64,000 bases of DNA, taken from assembly GCA_949152475.1 (NCBI GenBank), contig OX424563.1, positions 24,091,001 through 24,155,000 of the forward strand, read 5' to 3'. Shown here piece after piece: positions 38,994 to 52,027 of this stretch; the first letter of the stretch is position 1, and every line of letters begins with the position of its first letter. Origin of the DNA: Terebella lapidaria. Lineage: Eukaryota; Annelida; Polychaeta; Terebellida; Terebellidae. The notes below the pieces were generated by a model that was given only the letters and a program-made list of their open reading frames with translations, ran no database searches and was not told the DNA's origin. The position numbers and the translations under genes are program-made.

Positions 38994-39824
38994 ATCTTAT
39001 AAGAACAGGTCTTATTGGCAGACCTGTTTTTATACTCATATGAATCAGATTTTATCCAACATTTACAAAGAGGAGGTTCTAAGAAACTAACATGTAATTT
39101 TAATTTCACTTTCCGATACATAGATGATGTATTGTCGCTAAATAATCCCAAGTTTGGTGATTATTTGGATGTCATATATCCTAAGGAACTTGAAATTAAG
39201 GATACTACAGAATCCGCTAATTTTTCCAACTATCTAGACCTGAGGTTGGAGATTGATAATGATTCTAACCTGTCAACTAGATTATATGACAAACGTGATG
39301 ATTTCAATTTTTCCATAGTCAATTTCCCTTTTCTAAGCAGCAACATTCCTATGTCACCGGCATATGGTGTGTTTGTTTCTCAACTTATACGCTATTCCAG
39401 AGCTAGTTGCAAATATGAGGACTTTGTCTATCGAAGTGCCCAGCTAGTCTCTAAACTGCTACGACAAGGATATGTTTTACCAAGACTTATCGCTGCGTTT
39501 AAGAAATTCTATGGACGTCATCATGATCTGGTTGATAAATACAGCAAATCCATGTCTGCCATGCAACTAGATCTATTTTCATGTTAATTTTGGGGAATTC
39601 ATGACGGGTGCCACTAGTGGGGCAGGAAATGCTCACTCTTTCCGGAACACCTGATTTCACCTCCTGATGGCCATTTACAGGGGTTCATGAGTTTCCCTGT
39701 CATTTTTGTTTTCTCTCACTTCGTATGCCTGATATGACTTTCTGTCCCCGGACTATGAGATTGGATAACGGACCCTGTTTTGTTTGCTCGGAATACTTGA
39801 TACTGGGTATTGATTCCACGTCTA
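38994..39824 (+). mobile_element. YIDD reverse transcriptase element, longest open copy (5' truncated)
   Basis: The open frame 39,015-39,587 (190 codons from the first ATG) encodes the C-terminal half of a reverse transcriptase: ADLFLYSYE, then FRYIDDVLSLNN with the catalytic YIDD at about residues 34-37, YDKRDDFNFSIVNFPFL near residues 98-114, and a short end LDLFSC. The fingers and everything N-terminal are missing. I recognise the family as a reverse transcriptase common in aquatic invertebrates and fish, probably Penelope-like, but no GIY-YIG endonuclease is present to confirm this. A 235-bp 3' tail ends in CCACGTCTA. It sits in GACGCAGACAG|CAGAATACATG, consistent with a short CAG or ACAG target duplication. 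Confidence 0.8.
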
Positions 39825-40930
39825 CAGAATACATGCACTCACATAAGCTGGAAGGAAACATACAGCACAACGACAGTCGTCAGAGAAACATCCAACACTA
39901 TGACGGTCGTCCCTCTATCCGTATTTTTTCTTGTATATATTGTCCAATGGATTGTTCTGAATCATAGATAGTACTTTCATTTCCAGCCGCAGGGGTCTTG
40001 ATGGATGTGACATCAGAGATGATCAAATATCTCAACTGATGAATCACCATGATATGACTTTCTCACAATAGTGTTAAATACAAATTCGTCAAGTGGCATA
40101 TAGCTCTTTTTTGTAGAGTTTATTCACCCTAGTGAATTGGTATCATGCCGAAGAGATTGACTATAGTTCACGACAATAGTTACTTTTACGTTGAAATATA
40201 AAGGGAATCATTGAGTTACATATGGTCAAATTACATCTTTAGGTAATTATATGTATGTGTGTCTTTGGGGACTAGAAATGGAAAGCAGATCCTCATGTTG
40301 AAATAATTTGTGTAGAATAGAAACGAACGAAGTATCGACTCATGTCTTTTTATCAGATCAAGTCCATCCTCATTCTCATTTAGGACCATCAGGTGAACGA
40401 TTGTTAACAATGTTAACGATAAAGTATTGATTTCTCACATTTGACCTGGAAACATTTGAATCCATTTGAATTTTCACTGTGAACATGTTCATGCAGCATC
40501 CAGTGCACTGTTTCGTCGCCGTTTTATGAGTATTTTGGATTGTAATTTGCCATAAAACAAATAAATATCCTAAACTTGATCATTAATTGTGCGAAAAAAA
40601 TGCCTAAAATTTGTGCATAGCTATTTGAAGCCATTACTAGATATTGCAGCACAGCTTTTTGGTAAAATGACCAGTCCTATAAATATACTGTTCTACTGTA
40701 AATCCAATGTACATCAGACCAAGAAGAAAGTATTATGGTTCTGGGTATCTTTTGGGTTTTTTCCACTTCACCATTTGCCTCGGTGACTGTCTCACCAAAA
40801 TAACTATGTGTAGGGGTGGCAATTTACTTTTGAAGAGGGAAAGTGATGCACAGGTTTTCAGTCAAATATTCTTTTATTGCCCAACTAAAGTTGGACACAG
40901 GATACTTTTTTTCGACAGATGATAGAGCAA
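39825..40930. repeat. Array modules, copy III continued
   Basis: Collinear with 25,920-27,250, lacking the TA-flanked MITE at 26,359 and so providing its empty site at about 40,375. Non-coding. Confidence 0.7.
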
Positions 40931-41325
40931 AGCTCATGGATTGTTACAGTTTTTACAGCATGTCAGGTTCTCGATTATTTATGAAGATATTGCGGTTTTA
41001 GCAGAAATTTTAGGCTAATTTTTCGTACCTAATTACCTAATATAGTGAGTGTCCATGACGTCACAAGAGTAAAACAAGTTAATTCAGCTGATGAAATTCC
41101 TAACTATATATAAACTATATATTTTAACTATATATAATGATAGTTTGGGCTTTATTTGGCATATACTTTGCTTGGCATGAGATATAACGAATGTTCAATT
41201 ATCAAAACTGGTTACCAAGGTAACTATTCCTGAGATATATCCCATAGCAACGGTGGTTGCTAGGGGACCAACGCCACGAATATTGTATTAGGTGCCACAA
41301 AACTGGTGAAAATGTGGATGAGAGC
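40931..41325. mobile_element. Decayed relative of the piggyBac-like MITE
   Basis: The segment containing TTTATGAAGATATTG and GACGTCACAAGAG resembles 50,370-50,475 of the MITE at 49,974. It also carries GGTTACCAAGGTAACTA and CCATAGCAACGG. Ends with TTAA are not clear. Confidence 0.45.
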
Positions 41326-44195
41326 CTTTTTTCGTTGTTGTTGAAAGATACCAAAGATATTATGTTCACTATAATACCACATTGGAAATAGCATGGACAA
41401 GACATGCACAATTAAACATCATGTATCTGATATAGATCACATCCTCGTCATGTACCCTTATCAATAACACTGAAACAACTATGAAATAGTCGTATTCGAG
41501 CAAGCAGTGAACCCGATATTGAGAGTATGATGAACATGAAACATATATACACTATGTATTATACAATCGTGGAGACAAGTTTTTCATCTGACTGCCCATA
41601 AACCACAATCTCATACGTTTGTCCAAATAAATGAAAAGGTCTTTCAGGTAAGAGAATGTCCTATGTGGTTTAATCGTAACATTTCTCAAGATATCTAATG
41701 CTCTAACACGTCGGCTTAGAAGATGTCAATGATACCAAGTGAGAAAAAATTATCAGTAATTACTTCTTTGAATGCCGTCGATCGATGTGACGGATAACTT
41801 ACAGGTTCATAATGGGCTTTGTACAGTGTCAGTTTTCGTGGAGATATTGTCACTCATGAACTCCAAATCGATAACAAAATGCCATGTTGGAGTACGGAGA
41901 AAACAATGGGTATATAATTGCAAGTTTAATCACATCTCCAATGAGCATGGCTCTTCGAATTTTTGTTGTCTCGAAAATTATGAGCCTGAAATTGATCATT
42001 CAATATTATACCACTGAGCAATAAACGATTTTTTTCCCACACTTTGATTGGCAATCACAACTCGACCATGCATTTTGCTATTTGAGACGCAATTAGCGCA
42101 CATCGAACATATATTAGGACGTTTTGAAGTTGTGCACATTCTTATCAAAGTGTAAACGGTGCTTGAAATGATAGTCCAACTATGCCTAATCACACGTTTA
42201 ACACTGGCTCAAGATAACTGCACCGCCAGAGCTCTTGCAAGATACGCCCATTTGAGCTTTCGGTAGGAACAGATCAGTGTTGGCTGGACTGACCGTGGAT
42301 GATTATTGTTCGAGTGTCTTTTGAAGATTTTAGAAAACAATGTACAAGGTCATTGCGTCATGTAGAAATATTTGCGAAATATATGGGTATCAGTCCGTTT
42401 TTGCATTTACATGTATTATGCAGTTACACCATATAAACTTATCACAACATTCAGGGTGTATCATCGGGAAACCCAACAAACATACACTGTATATATTAAT
42501 ACGGTCGTACTAACGATGATATATGGTAGACTCATACCTTGGGCAGGTGTCAAGAGCCAATCTAATCCTTCCCGTGTAGGCAACGTTCAAAAAGCACATC
42601 ATGTGTGTACATAATGATCTCACAACAACGAATGGATGCAGACAGAACACGATACATGTGTGAGCGTCTTATGGAAGAAATGATTCTTCAATGGATTAGG
42701 TCATGTTATACAGTCTGTCCGTTTCCAGTCGCAGACGGCATAATGGATGCGACATGAGACAATTTCGTGCTGAGGAGTAATCGTCGCACATTGATCATAT
42801 TAAAAAGGAACCCAGCCCCCACCCCTTCTACAGCAATACTATTATATTACATGAACTTGCTTTTCATACATCATTTAAGTCAAGGGTATATCACGTGTGC
42901 ACGCAGTGATATAATAACATCCAATGGATCCATACATAATATGATACACGTATAAGCATCTGATGGAAGTAATTATTGTTTAATGGATTTGGTCATAAAT
43001 ATACATAGTCTGTCCGTTTCCAGTCACAGACGTCATAATGGACACGACATCTGAGACAATTCGTCTGACATATGACATATGAATATAGCCATATTATCCC
43101 CCCACGACGATACTATTATGCTAGATGAACGTGCTTTTCACCCATTATTTAGGTCAGTATGTGGTACCTGGCTAGATATTCTTCTTGATTTAATCCATTC
43201 AGACATTTTCATATCCACAGTACCCCGTTTTTTCGGCACCTTCCCATATCCAAAAGTAATTCGTTGCACCTGTTCCAGATGTATAGCAAATTCACCACTC
43301 ATGGAAAAATAGTGAGGAGAATTATGTTGAGCCATGGGTTATTTATGGCGGAAATACATATTGAAATGATTACTCCTGCAGTTTGCGGCCAGAAATGAGA
43401 GTCTTCCAAAACACATGAATATCTGTTTAGGCACAACACAGAATGCTATCTACATGTACATATACAGGGCGAACGAATAAACAGGCCATTTAACACTGAC
43501 AATCCAGGCATCGCATGGCAAAACGGACATTGTTCGCATTATTTCTGTGTCAATACAGGTAAAATGAGATATTTTGTACATCAGTATCTTTGTTGACAAA
43601 TGATATCATTTATGATTTCCAAATTGTTTCGAAATTGTTAATATGCAATAACATTTGCTCATGACATGTCCGTGAATGAATGTCGATAAGTCATGGGACG
43701 CTCCGGCACGTTTTTTTTTCTGTGAAACACTCTATACGTGTTCAGGTATGTTGCTCGTTCAACGCATTGATATCAGTGTTTTCATTATACTCGACGATAT
43801 GAAAACATCTGCCTGATGTATGTACTGATCCACTACCACAAATCAGTGCTGATCAATGATTTTCCCCATCTACATTTCACCCTTGCAACTTATCTATCTG
43901 AAATAATATCAATTACTGTTCGACGTGCAATTGGATATGGTGAAACTGGTACTGAATTTCTGCTTATCTGTTGCTGATTGATAAGCTTCAATGGACATTT
44001 TGCCGATAGTGTTAAATCAGTCGATGCATGACCTGTCTTGGATGTTGGTAACATTTGTCAATATGTCCGTTACTGACCAAGATCTCTGCGGATTGTGTTT
44101 AGATTGCCGTGTCAATTACATAGGTTGGATGCCGATCAATAAATAATATTGTTATTGATTCTGTATGATACCCCTCTGTGATTAGTTTCAATCAG
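41326..44195. repeat. Array modules across the fourth unit boundary
   Basis: Unit start at 41,824. Modules follow the usual order (43,159, 43,465, 44,175), with a local duplication of the CAGTCTGTCCGTTTCCAGTC module (42,713 and 43,007). Non-coding. Confidence 0.75.
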
Positions 44196-45065
44196 GTCAT
44201 CTGGCTTTTTGTGGAATTTTGTGGTCGAATATTTCAACAAACTATTGGTATTCCCATGGGTACAAACTGTGCACCATTATTGGCAGACCTGTTTTTATAC
44301 TCATATGAATCAGATTTTATCCAACATTTACAACGAGGAGGTTCTAAGAAACTAACATGTAATTTTAATTTCACTTTCCGATACATAGATGATGTATTGT
44401 CGCTAAATAATCCCAAGTTTGGTGATTATTTGGATGTCATATATCCTAAGGAACTTGAAATTAAAGATACCGCAGACTCTGCTAATTCTTCCAACTATCT
44501 AGACCTGAGGTTGGAGATTGATAATGATTCTAACCTGTGATGATTTCAATTTTTCCATAGTCAATTTCCCTTTTCTAAGCAGCAACATTCCTATGTCACC
44601 GGCATATGGTGTGTTTGTTTCTCAACTTATACGCTATTCCAGAGCTAGTTGCAAATATGAGGACTTTGTCTATCGAAGTGCCCAGCTAGTCTCTAAACTG
44701 CTGCGACGAGGATATGTTTTACCAAGACTTATAGCTGCGTTTAAGAAATTCTATGGACGTCATCATGATCTGGTTGATAAATACAGCAAATCCATGTCTG
44801 TCATGCAACTAGATCTATTTTCATGTTAATTTTGGGGAATTCATGACGGGTTCCACTAGTGGGGCAGGAAATGCTCACTCTTTCCGGAACACCTGATTCC
44901 ACCTCCTAATGGCCATTTTTGGGGGTTCATGAGTTTCCCTGTCATTTTTGTTTTCTCTCACTTCGTATGCCTGATATGACTTTCTGTCCCCGGAATATGA
45001 AATTGGATAACGGACCCTGTTTTGTTTGCTCGGAATACTTAATACTGGGTATTGATTCCACGTCT
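44196..45065 (+). mobile_element. YIDD reverse transcriptase element, copy with 23-bp deletion
   Basis: Reaches further 5' than the 38,994 copy and includes IPMGTNCAPLLADLFLYSYE, a conserved motif before the catalytic box, and FRYIDD. Compared with 39,255-39,320, 23 bp are missing at about 44,537, between CTGT and GATGATTTC. This shifts the frame and ends the first ORF (44,178-44,540). The rest is open in another frame (44,518-44,829). It ends at the same CCACGTCTA. Nearly identical to the 38,994 copy elsewhere, so a recent insertion. Confidence 0.85.
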
Positions 45066-45800
45066 ATTAGGTATATATTTTACCACCTTGTTTTCACCCT
45101 CCACCAACTGAGACAAAGACGCTACCAGTTTCCAAGTACAGTTATTCCATGTGGTTACATGTGTGTAATAATACATAGAAAATTGTGATCACGAATTGAT
45201 TTACTATATTTCCTCATGTATCATGTGTATACCTCAATAGATGTATTAAATGATAGAACGGTTTTCCACAATTACTCATCATTGAAACAACAAATTATCA
45301 TCCGATGGTTTTTGATAATAATACTACTGGTACACAGAATCATCCTCTCTGTGCTGAGGATGATGGCACACCAGTGGTGCCAAGGTGCCCGGCCAAGGGC
45401 TGTCAAGGCCAAATAAATCAAGCATTTCGAAATGAAATCATTGATTGATTTGGGCTTGAATCTGCTTGAATAAGTCAAGCCTCTAGAAATGAAACGATTA
45501 AGGTCATGTGTTACATGTGTTCTAAAAGCTTGATTTATTCGGGCTTGAATGCCTTCATGCGTGAGTGTTTTTTTTTCATAAGTGTGAATTGTTGCCCAGC
45601 CAAAAATAAAAAGTGCCTCCCTACCCAATTTTCTCATGAGCTGAGGACGGTATTTTTGGCAAAATAAAACTAAAAACTAAAAAGTCCCTCCCTACCCAGT
45701 TTTGAAAAAATAGGAGGACGAGAAACAGATAATTAATCTGTTTAGGCCTTACTTTCATCCCGATTGAAATATCTTTCGAGGAGTCAATGGTGATTACGCC
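45066..45800. other. AT-rich DNA with inverted-repeat text
   Basis: Contains AATAAATCAAGC near 45,412 and GCTTGATTTATT near 45,528, able to form an imperfect stem-loop. Two TCCCTACCCA boxes lie at about 45,619 and 45,690. No gene recognised. Confidence 0.4.
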
Positions 45801-46151
45801 CATCTGTTGCTGTAAACTAATTGCAAAATGAACCACACACATTATTCCTTTGTCAAAATATTGGATATTCGGTCCGTAAAGAACTGCCATATTGAAATAT
45901 CATAGTCACAATTATCGACCTTCAATTGAAACTGAAAATGATAAGTGAAAGCCCGCTACGTGGAGCTTTCTAATATGACAGGACAGGAAAACAACACAAA
46001 TGATAAATAGCTATCCGCATTGGCATATTGTTGTCCCGTTCACGCCCTGTCGAATTATTTTCACTGAAGATAATAAACACCAAAGGTTACTTTCTTGAAG
46101 GAAGCTATATCCGCTCTCTATGTTTTAGGATAATTTACGTCCAGTTCCGGC
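45801..46151. repeat. Last array modules, copy IV
   Basis: Matches 9,745-10,115 and breaks off inside GTCCAGTTCCGGCG at about 46,150, where LINE-tail-like sequence begins. I find no array modules to the right of this. Confidence 0.7.
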
Positions 46152-46560
46152 GCAAACTAGACGTCAAGGCCTGAAGATGCCTTGGGGCATTTCGTGTGAG
46201 TTATATTCCTACCTAACATATACCTAAGAGACCGTGTCTAGAACCATGATGACTCTGTAACTGTCCGTGGTCAAAGTTTAAGTGACATACCCCACCCTTA
46301 GGCATCTTTGCATTTCGCTCTACGACGCACCGTTTCTGAGACACGGCAAACAGGAAGTGCTGAGTCGGCGAAAAAAAATCGACACCAGAAGTCGTCTTGA
46401 CCCAAGATACCCTCTAGGCTAGTTAGTCTAATGCCCGGAGACTGAAATTAAGCTCCGTTTCGCTGTACGAGGCACCGTTTCCGAGATACAGCCAAACAGG
46501 AAGTGCTCTCAGAAAAGTGTACACCTGAAGAAGCAAGCAAATGCATATCATCGTGTGCGG
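46152..46560. repeat. LINE 3'-tail fragment and inverted 147-bp repeat units
   Basis: ACTAGACGTCAAGGCC at 46,151 matches the 3' end of the minus-strand LINE at about 33,935. From about 46,300 two units (CGCACCGTTTC-like at 46,328 and 46,471) are the reverse complement of the 31,840-33,790 array. Confidence 0.6.
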
Positions 46561-46689
46561 ACCCCAAAACTTAATGATGGACTAAAATTAACAATGGGGG
46601 TAGATTTCCAACTTTAAAAAAAATTCAGACGTAGAACTTGGTAGGAAATTGCTGCTTGACTCCCAGGTGAATTATGATATGGTATTATT

Positions 46690-46870
46690 TAGCACGGTGA
46701 ATCTAAGTTTCAATCGATTACCAGCAATATAACTAGATTTCTATGATGTCAATAGCAAACGTAAAATTCAACATTTTCTAAGAGAAACAAAGCCAGACGA
46801 AATAGTTAATTCAAAGATACAATGGCGTCATCGGGACAGACAATGTGTGAAAAGTAGCTGTTTCTACTGC
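46690..46870. repeat. Partial 360-bp repeat
   Basis: Contains GAAACAAAGCCAGACGAAAT and TGGCGTCATCGGGACAGAC, matching the family at 14,090-14,150. Confidence 0.65.
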
Positions 46871-48699
46871 AATTATCAGCAAGAGAAAAACGGTGTAAAC
46901 GAGTTTAAATATCAAAGTATAGGCATAATGTGATAATAAATGGAACCAAAATGGTACGTTTGTGTACCACTCGCATATGTAGTTGTAATATATGAACATT
47001 TGAAACGCCAGAATACTCAACAACTGAAATGAAACCAGCATGCACTTGAACTCACTATAAAATTTCTGCTACTACAGATTAACTGTGATACATTCATTCC
47101 ATTTATAAGTGCAAGTGTATTGCCCTATGGGTGATTGTTTGTTGAATATCTGAATGTAATATGCATAGAAATACAAAATTGCTATTCACCGTCAGCATGG
47201 TTAGTAGGTTTAACTAAAAAAAAAATACCGGCACAAATACAGTGCTGTGTCACATATGTTCCAGCGGTACAATAACACCGTGCCGAGTCCGACAACTGTT
47301 CGGCCTTCGTGGGAAATGCTCGATGTTTACTCCACAATGTAAATTTCCTCGATGTTGACGTTTGCATGTTGGCTGGTTACCGAGGCATGTATAAACCGAA
47401 AGACGTTGGAAATAATTATGCCTTCAGTTCCATAATAAACAAAATAATAATAAAATTTAGTCCAATTCTTTGTTTCCGATGGTATCATAGAAATGGTGTT
47501 GACGGTAATAGAATGTTACGAACATCAGTAACATTACAAACGCTACAATAATACGTGTTTACTTTGTTGTTGATTATACGTATTTGATATATATGTATCT
47601 GTCAGTGACACCCCAAATTTAGTGCGCAAAATATATTGATATCAACGCGGAATTTCTTCTCGCTTTGATCAGACGATCCTCACTGTCAGGTGATACATGA
47701 AGGATGGGATAATAATGAATTGGTCGCATGTACCTACTTATCTGCCCGCACGTATCGTCCGCTTTTAAGAATGACGTATCGCAATGGGAGAAACATATAC
47801 ACCGATTACAACGCTTTTATTGGGATCGTCATATTGTGGAAAGTTGTGTCATTCTCTGACTCATTCGCAATACGTGACAACTGTTTCGGTAGACGTGTGA
47901 ATGCAGCTGGCTTTGTCATTGATCCGATATAATGAGTGTATTTTTGCATGAATTCCGGACATTTGGGCATTGGTGTCAGGACCTTGATGGAAGAAAAAGT
48001 GAAGATGCTTTCGAACAAAATCAGAAATATAGTTTCTATCTACGTTTTCAGGACAACATATATGAGACAAATATTAGGTCGTATCTTTAATGAAAAGTAT
48101 TAATTTAATCTTGTTATTATTGAATGAACGATTTCAAAATGCAAGTACCAGTTCACAACCTAGAACTTTTGTATGTGTTTATATTGATGTGTACAAAGTT
48201 AATTCAGTGGAAGGAGATATTTTGGGGCAATTTTACATCCAGTGTTACTTGAAAACTGTAGCGCCTGTTACGATAAACAATTGCTTGACAAACACAAACA
48301 GACGAGTATCGCCTCCCATCAACTGTTGAATTTGATCAACTGTGTACCAATCAACCCCCATGTACATTAGTAGTGGGCAAAAATTCCATTATATGGAAAT
48401 TACATGTAGACAAAGAGGCAATCGGACGATAATTGAGGAATAATCTCACTTCATGTGTTTATAGTTGATAACAACGAAGGTGTCAACAACAAATGAAACT
48501 ACCACGCAAAAGAATATCATTATGTTAATCTATCTGCTAAGTCTCTATGCTGGAAACCTCGTTTGGGATGTGTTTCCAAAAAAAAATACCGACCTACCAT
48601 CAATTTTCTCAGATTATGTTCAACTTGTTGTTTTTTGCAGGCTTCCTGTAACTCCGCTACAGGAATACTGTGCGCACGTTGACGACTGTGCATATCATA
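46871..48699. other. Low-copy AT-rich DNA, no gene recognised
   Basis: Frames of 60-95 codons (for example 47,309-47,551 and 47,690-47,932) resemble nothing I know. TTTTTTGCAG near 48,640 could be a splice acceptor, but no coding exon can be supported after it. Confidence 0.4.
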
Positions 48700-48707
48700 G
48701 GCCGTTG

Positions 48708-48832
48708 GGCCCAAGTATCATACACTGCGCCCTAATACTACTCGTCCACTAAATGAATGCCTTTTAATCCGTCTGTCACCTTTTTAATCCTCATTGAAGA
48801 TAGAAGAAGGCGCAGTGTATGATACTTGGGCC
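48708..48832. mobile_element. 125-bp MITE with perfect inverted ends and 8-bp duplication
   Basis: The 24-bp ends starting GGCCCAAGTATCATACACTG pair perfectly. GGCCGTTG at 48,700-48,707 and 48,833-48,840 is an 8-bp target duplication. An 8-bp duplication is typical of hAT elements; the tiny size means it is non-autonomous. Confidence 0.9.
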
Positions 48833-48840
48833 GGCCGTTG

Positions 48841-49973
48841 CATGCCTGCCAGCACTACTTGAGCACAATGATAGCTCTCGCCATCGAAAAAGCCAGTTAA
48901 TTCATTCATTCACATCGCTATGAGAATTAAATGCATTCTTATCACATGCGGTAGACATCATCTCCTCGAACTTGTCACTGGGGAGCTGCAGAGTGGACTC
49001 ATTTGTTCCCTGGTCTCTGATGACTTACGGGATGAAAACAGTTATTTTGTCAACCGATTAGTAGGACAAAATGATAAAATGCTAGTCGAACAACCGATGG
49101 ATAACGCACAGGAAACTGACTGAGAGCAACTTGTTTACGTCCCAGAGTGGATGAATATTGAGTGTAATTAGTGTATTATTAAGTAAGTAATCGATCCGTG
49201 GTCAATGTAGTCCATCTCATGAAAACCAAAGATCTTTCGTGATGAATGTGCGAAAGAGGACAAATGATTGTGTATATATGCCTCATTTGTTGTTTTGCGA
49301 TTACGTGTTTCTCAAATCTATGTATAATATATAACAATAACTATGAAGGGTGTACATATTATACTCGAACAATGTACGGCATTTTCCGTTCAATTTCACA
49401 ACCTTTTTTATTGAAACGAAAACTGATACCGGGCGATATCAATTTCAAATGCCTCAATTAAGAATTCTATTTAGGGATTTGGAATAATGATATTCGACTA
49501 GTGGTTTTGAGTGTCTAAATATTCGTTTATCTTTTGTAGTAAATTTATTATCAATTCAGTATAATCAGTAGAACTACGTCCTATCTGCCATGTCATAGGA
49601 CAAGTGTGAAATACATCAATATTGTGATACACAACATGCCGTTTTTTCTTCTCAAAACTGCTTAAAAAGTGACACACCTCATTAATCAGGAAAATGAGTC
49701 CCAAGATGTACGAGTAAATAGGAGAATTTGTGTGAGAAACCGTTTTCATCATAAGCAACAATACTACGATAATCACATATTATCCATCGTGGAGTATCGT
49801 CATTGGAAGAACCTATTAGGATACTTACCCTACATCTATATCTATACAAGAGATTGGGCTTTTATTAGGAAACCGATTTAATCCTCGTTTTATCCTAAAA
49901 AGCTAGGCAGTAATTACGTGCGCGGTAATTAGTTCGTCATCCGACAAATTGTATGTTTTTTATCATGAGAGGT
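48841..49973. other. Low-copy AT-rich DNA, no gene recognised
   Basis: Short frames only (for example 48,920-49,123 and 49,498-49,776 on -). No repeats matched elsewhere in the window. Confidence 0.4.
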
Positions 49974-50717
49974 TTAACCTTTTCGCTACTGATCCACCCC
50001 TCAGCCTCCATACGGAGCCAATTCATATCTGAATTGATTGGATTCTTCTATGTTTGATTATTTTTTAAAGATGTTTCAGAATAATTATGTGTTAAATCTA
50101 GTCGTATTACAGTGTGCTATTTAGTATTGTACACAGTGTGCTATTTAGAAATACTATATAGTGTATATATAGTATTGTATCCTTTTCAGTCCCGGGCCAT
50201 TGGTTACCATGGAAACAAAAGTGAATTCTAGTGACTGAACAAATGATGTGTTTCTGTTTTCATTACCATACAGCCATTTTCGAAACTGTAATGGAATATA
50301 ACCTAATACGTTTGATTGAGTACTTGCAGTCTTCTTCATGTGTAATGGAGTGAATTTCTCGTGTTTGATAGTGTTTATAGCATGTCAATATCTTGATTAG
50401 TTATGAAGATATTAAAGTTTGAGTGAAAACGGTTTGTAGTCCGACTTATTGTAATCAGTATTTGTGACGTCACAGGTTGATTATTCAATTAACTAAACAG
50501 TCAATTAAGCTTGTAAATTTCATTCGGTGGCAATATAAATGTGCTAGTTTAGCTTGTAGGTACATTTTCGGTCATATATAACATTAATTACAATAAGCGT
50601 ATAGCTACCTTTACATTTATTGGTTGCCAAAGTTATGGTTACGCAGCGTAACCATAAGTACAGCAGCAGGGGTGTGGTATGGTTACGCAGCGTAACCATT
50701 AGTAATGAAAAGGTTAA
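49974..50717. mobile_element. piggyBac-like MITE, copy 2
   Basis: TTAA at 49,974-49,977 and 50,714-50,717 flanks inverted ends CCTTTTCGCTACTGAT and TAGTAATGAAAAGG. Internal text is the reverse complement of the 27,642 copy, including GGTTACGCAGCGTAACC-type palindromes near 50,635 and 50,680. No ORF. Confidence 0.85.
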
Positions 50718-52027
50718 AGGGGTAATTTATGTGGGCGCCAGATTATTAATTGGAACTTCAACTTTTTCAGTAATCAATAAATGCTTGGAAAATCTAGCAA
50801 GATGGCGGGGACATGTAGAATTTAGCCTGCAGGTCAAAATTGTTGAGTATACGTCTCCAGCTGACGATCGTAAAACGTTTGGTCCATTAGCGCCGAATCT
50901 CGGAATCTGTCTGATGCGTTTTTTATGGAAGTTTGTGTGACTTTTTTTTTCATTGAAATATGGAGGTTTTTTTTCAACTGGATCAATTGAACTGATGATT
51001 AATGAAGTGGCACAATCGTTTCTGGTTTTCTGTGTGGTGGCAATGAGTACCAGCTCACAAGACAAACAAATCAGACTGCATGTACATGCATTCTAACCTG
51101 TATATAGCCGCCACGTTGGCACTGCGAAAAGCTTACAGACAGGTGGATGTTATATAACGGTTCACCAATAAACTAACACGTGTCGTGTACATGGAAAAAA
51201 GGGTAGTTTCTTTTTTGAAAGAAAAGTGGAAATTTCTAATCATATGAACACGGTCAGTCATGTTCGATTGCGTCATGATTGACCGGTGTGATCAAAGAGT
51301 TTCCCGACCCGACCAGAAGAAGAAATATAAAACATAGGGATAGGGAAACCCTAAAATAATGCTGTTTAAAATTATCATAATATTAGTATCAATTTATGCA
51401 TCAAAACGTACCAGACGGCAACAAAATAAAACATACATGTGCTGATCAATCAAAAACATACATGATTTGATTTTTGCTTACCCTAAAAGCAACGCCAACT
51501 TTGCATGAATTTTGTGTTTCTTCACACATTCCAAAGGCTTTCACCAATGACGATGCTTTTCTTTTAGGTATCTTTGCGATCGCAAAAACAATGCTTTTAC
51601 GAATATTTATGATTTGCAAACCAATGTAAGGCACGATTGTGACATGCTCCTATACACTTTCTCCCCACTGTTGTATTGCTTGACGATATTCTGCTCATCC
51701 GCTCATCATTGACATGATTCCTGACTCTACTGAAAGTCTTTACATGGCCTGTAACCATGACACAAGCAATGTCGAGGCAGATGGTGACAATGCAGCATTG
51801 GATTCTGAAACCGCCACTGGAGGGACTTCCAGTTTTCCAGTTCGGGTGAGATCCAAATCTAGTCTTCAACTGGGTTATCAAGTATCCAGTCCCAAATCCA
51901 AGAGGATGGCTCTCCACTGTGTATGTTCAGTCTCTTCCCTACCAAACTGCTGAAGATGATTAATCATGAAACCATGATGGAAAGGATGCACTGGTAGCTA
52001 AACAGACATTTTAGTATGAATTTACAT
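50718..52027. other. Low-copy DNA, no gene recognised
   Basis: Overlapping frames of up to 112 codons on both strands (50,620-50,940 on +, 50,727-51,065 on -, 51,597-51,917 on -) show no recognisable motif and mirror each other. Confidence 0.4.

Noticed and set aside
47309..47932. Two 80-codon frames in low-copy DNA
   Set aside because: Size and composition fit chance frames; no motif, splice signals or neighbour supports them.
48640..48780. Host exon after TTTTTTGCAG
   Set aside because: The following frame is short, carries a MITE and has no recognisable protein similarity.
50620..51065. Overlapping frames of 106 and 112 codons on both strands
   Set aside because: Mutually antisense with no motif, and the first starts inside the MITE at 49,974-50,717.
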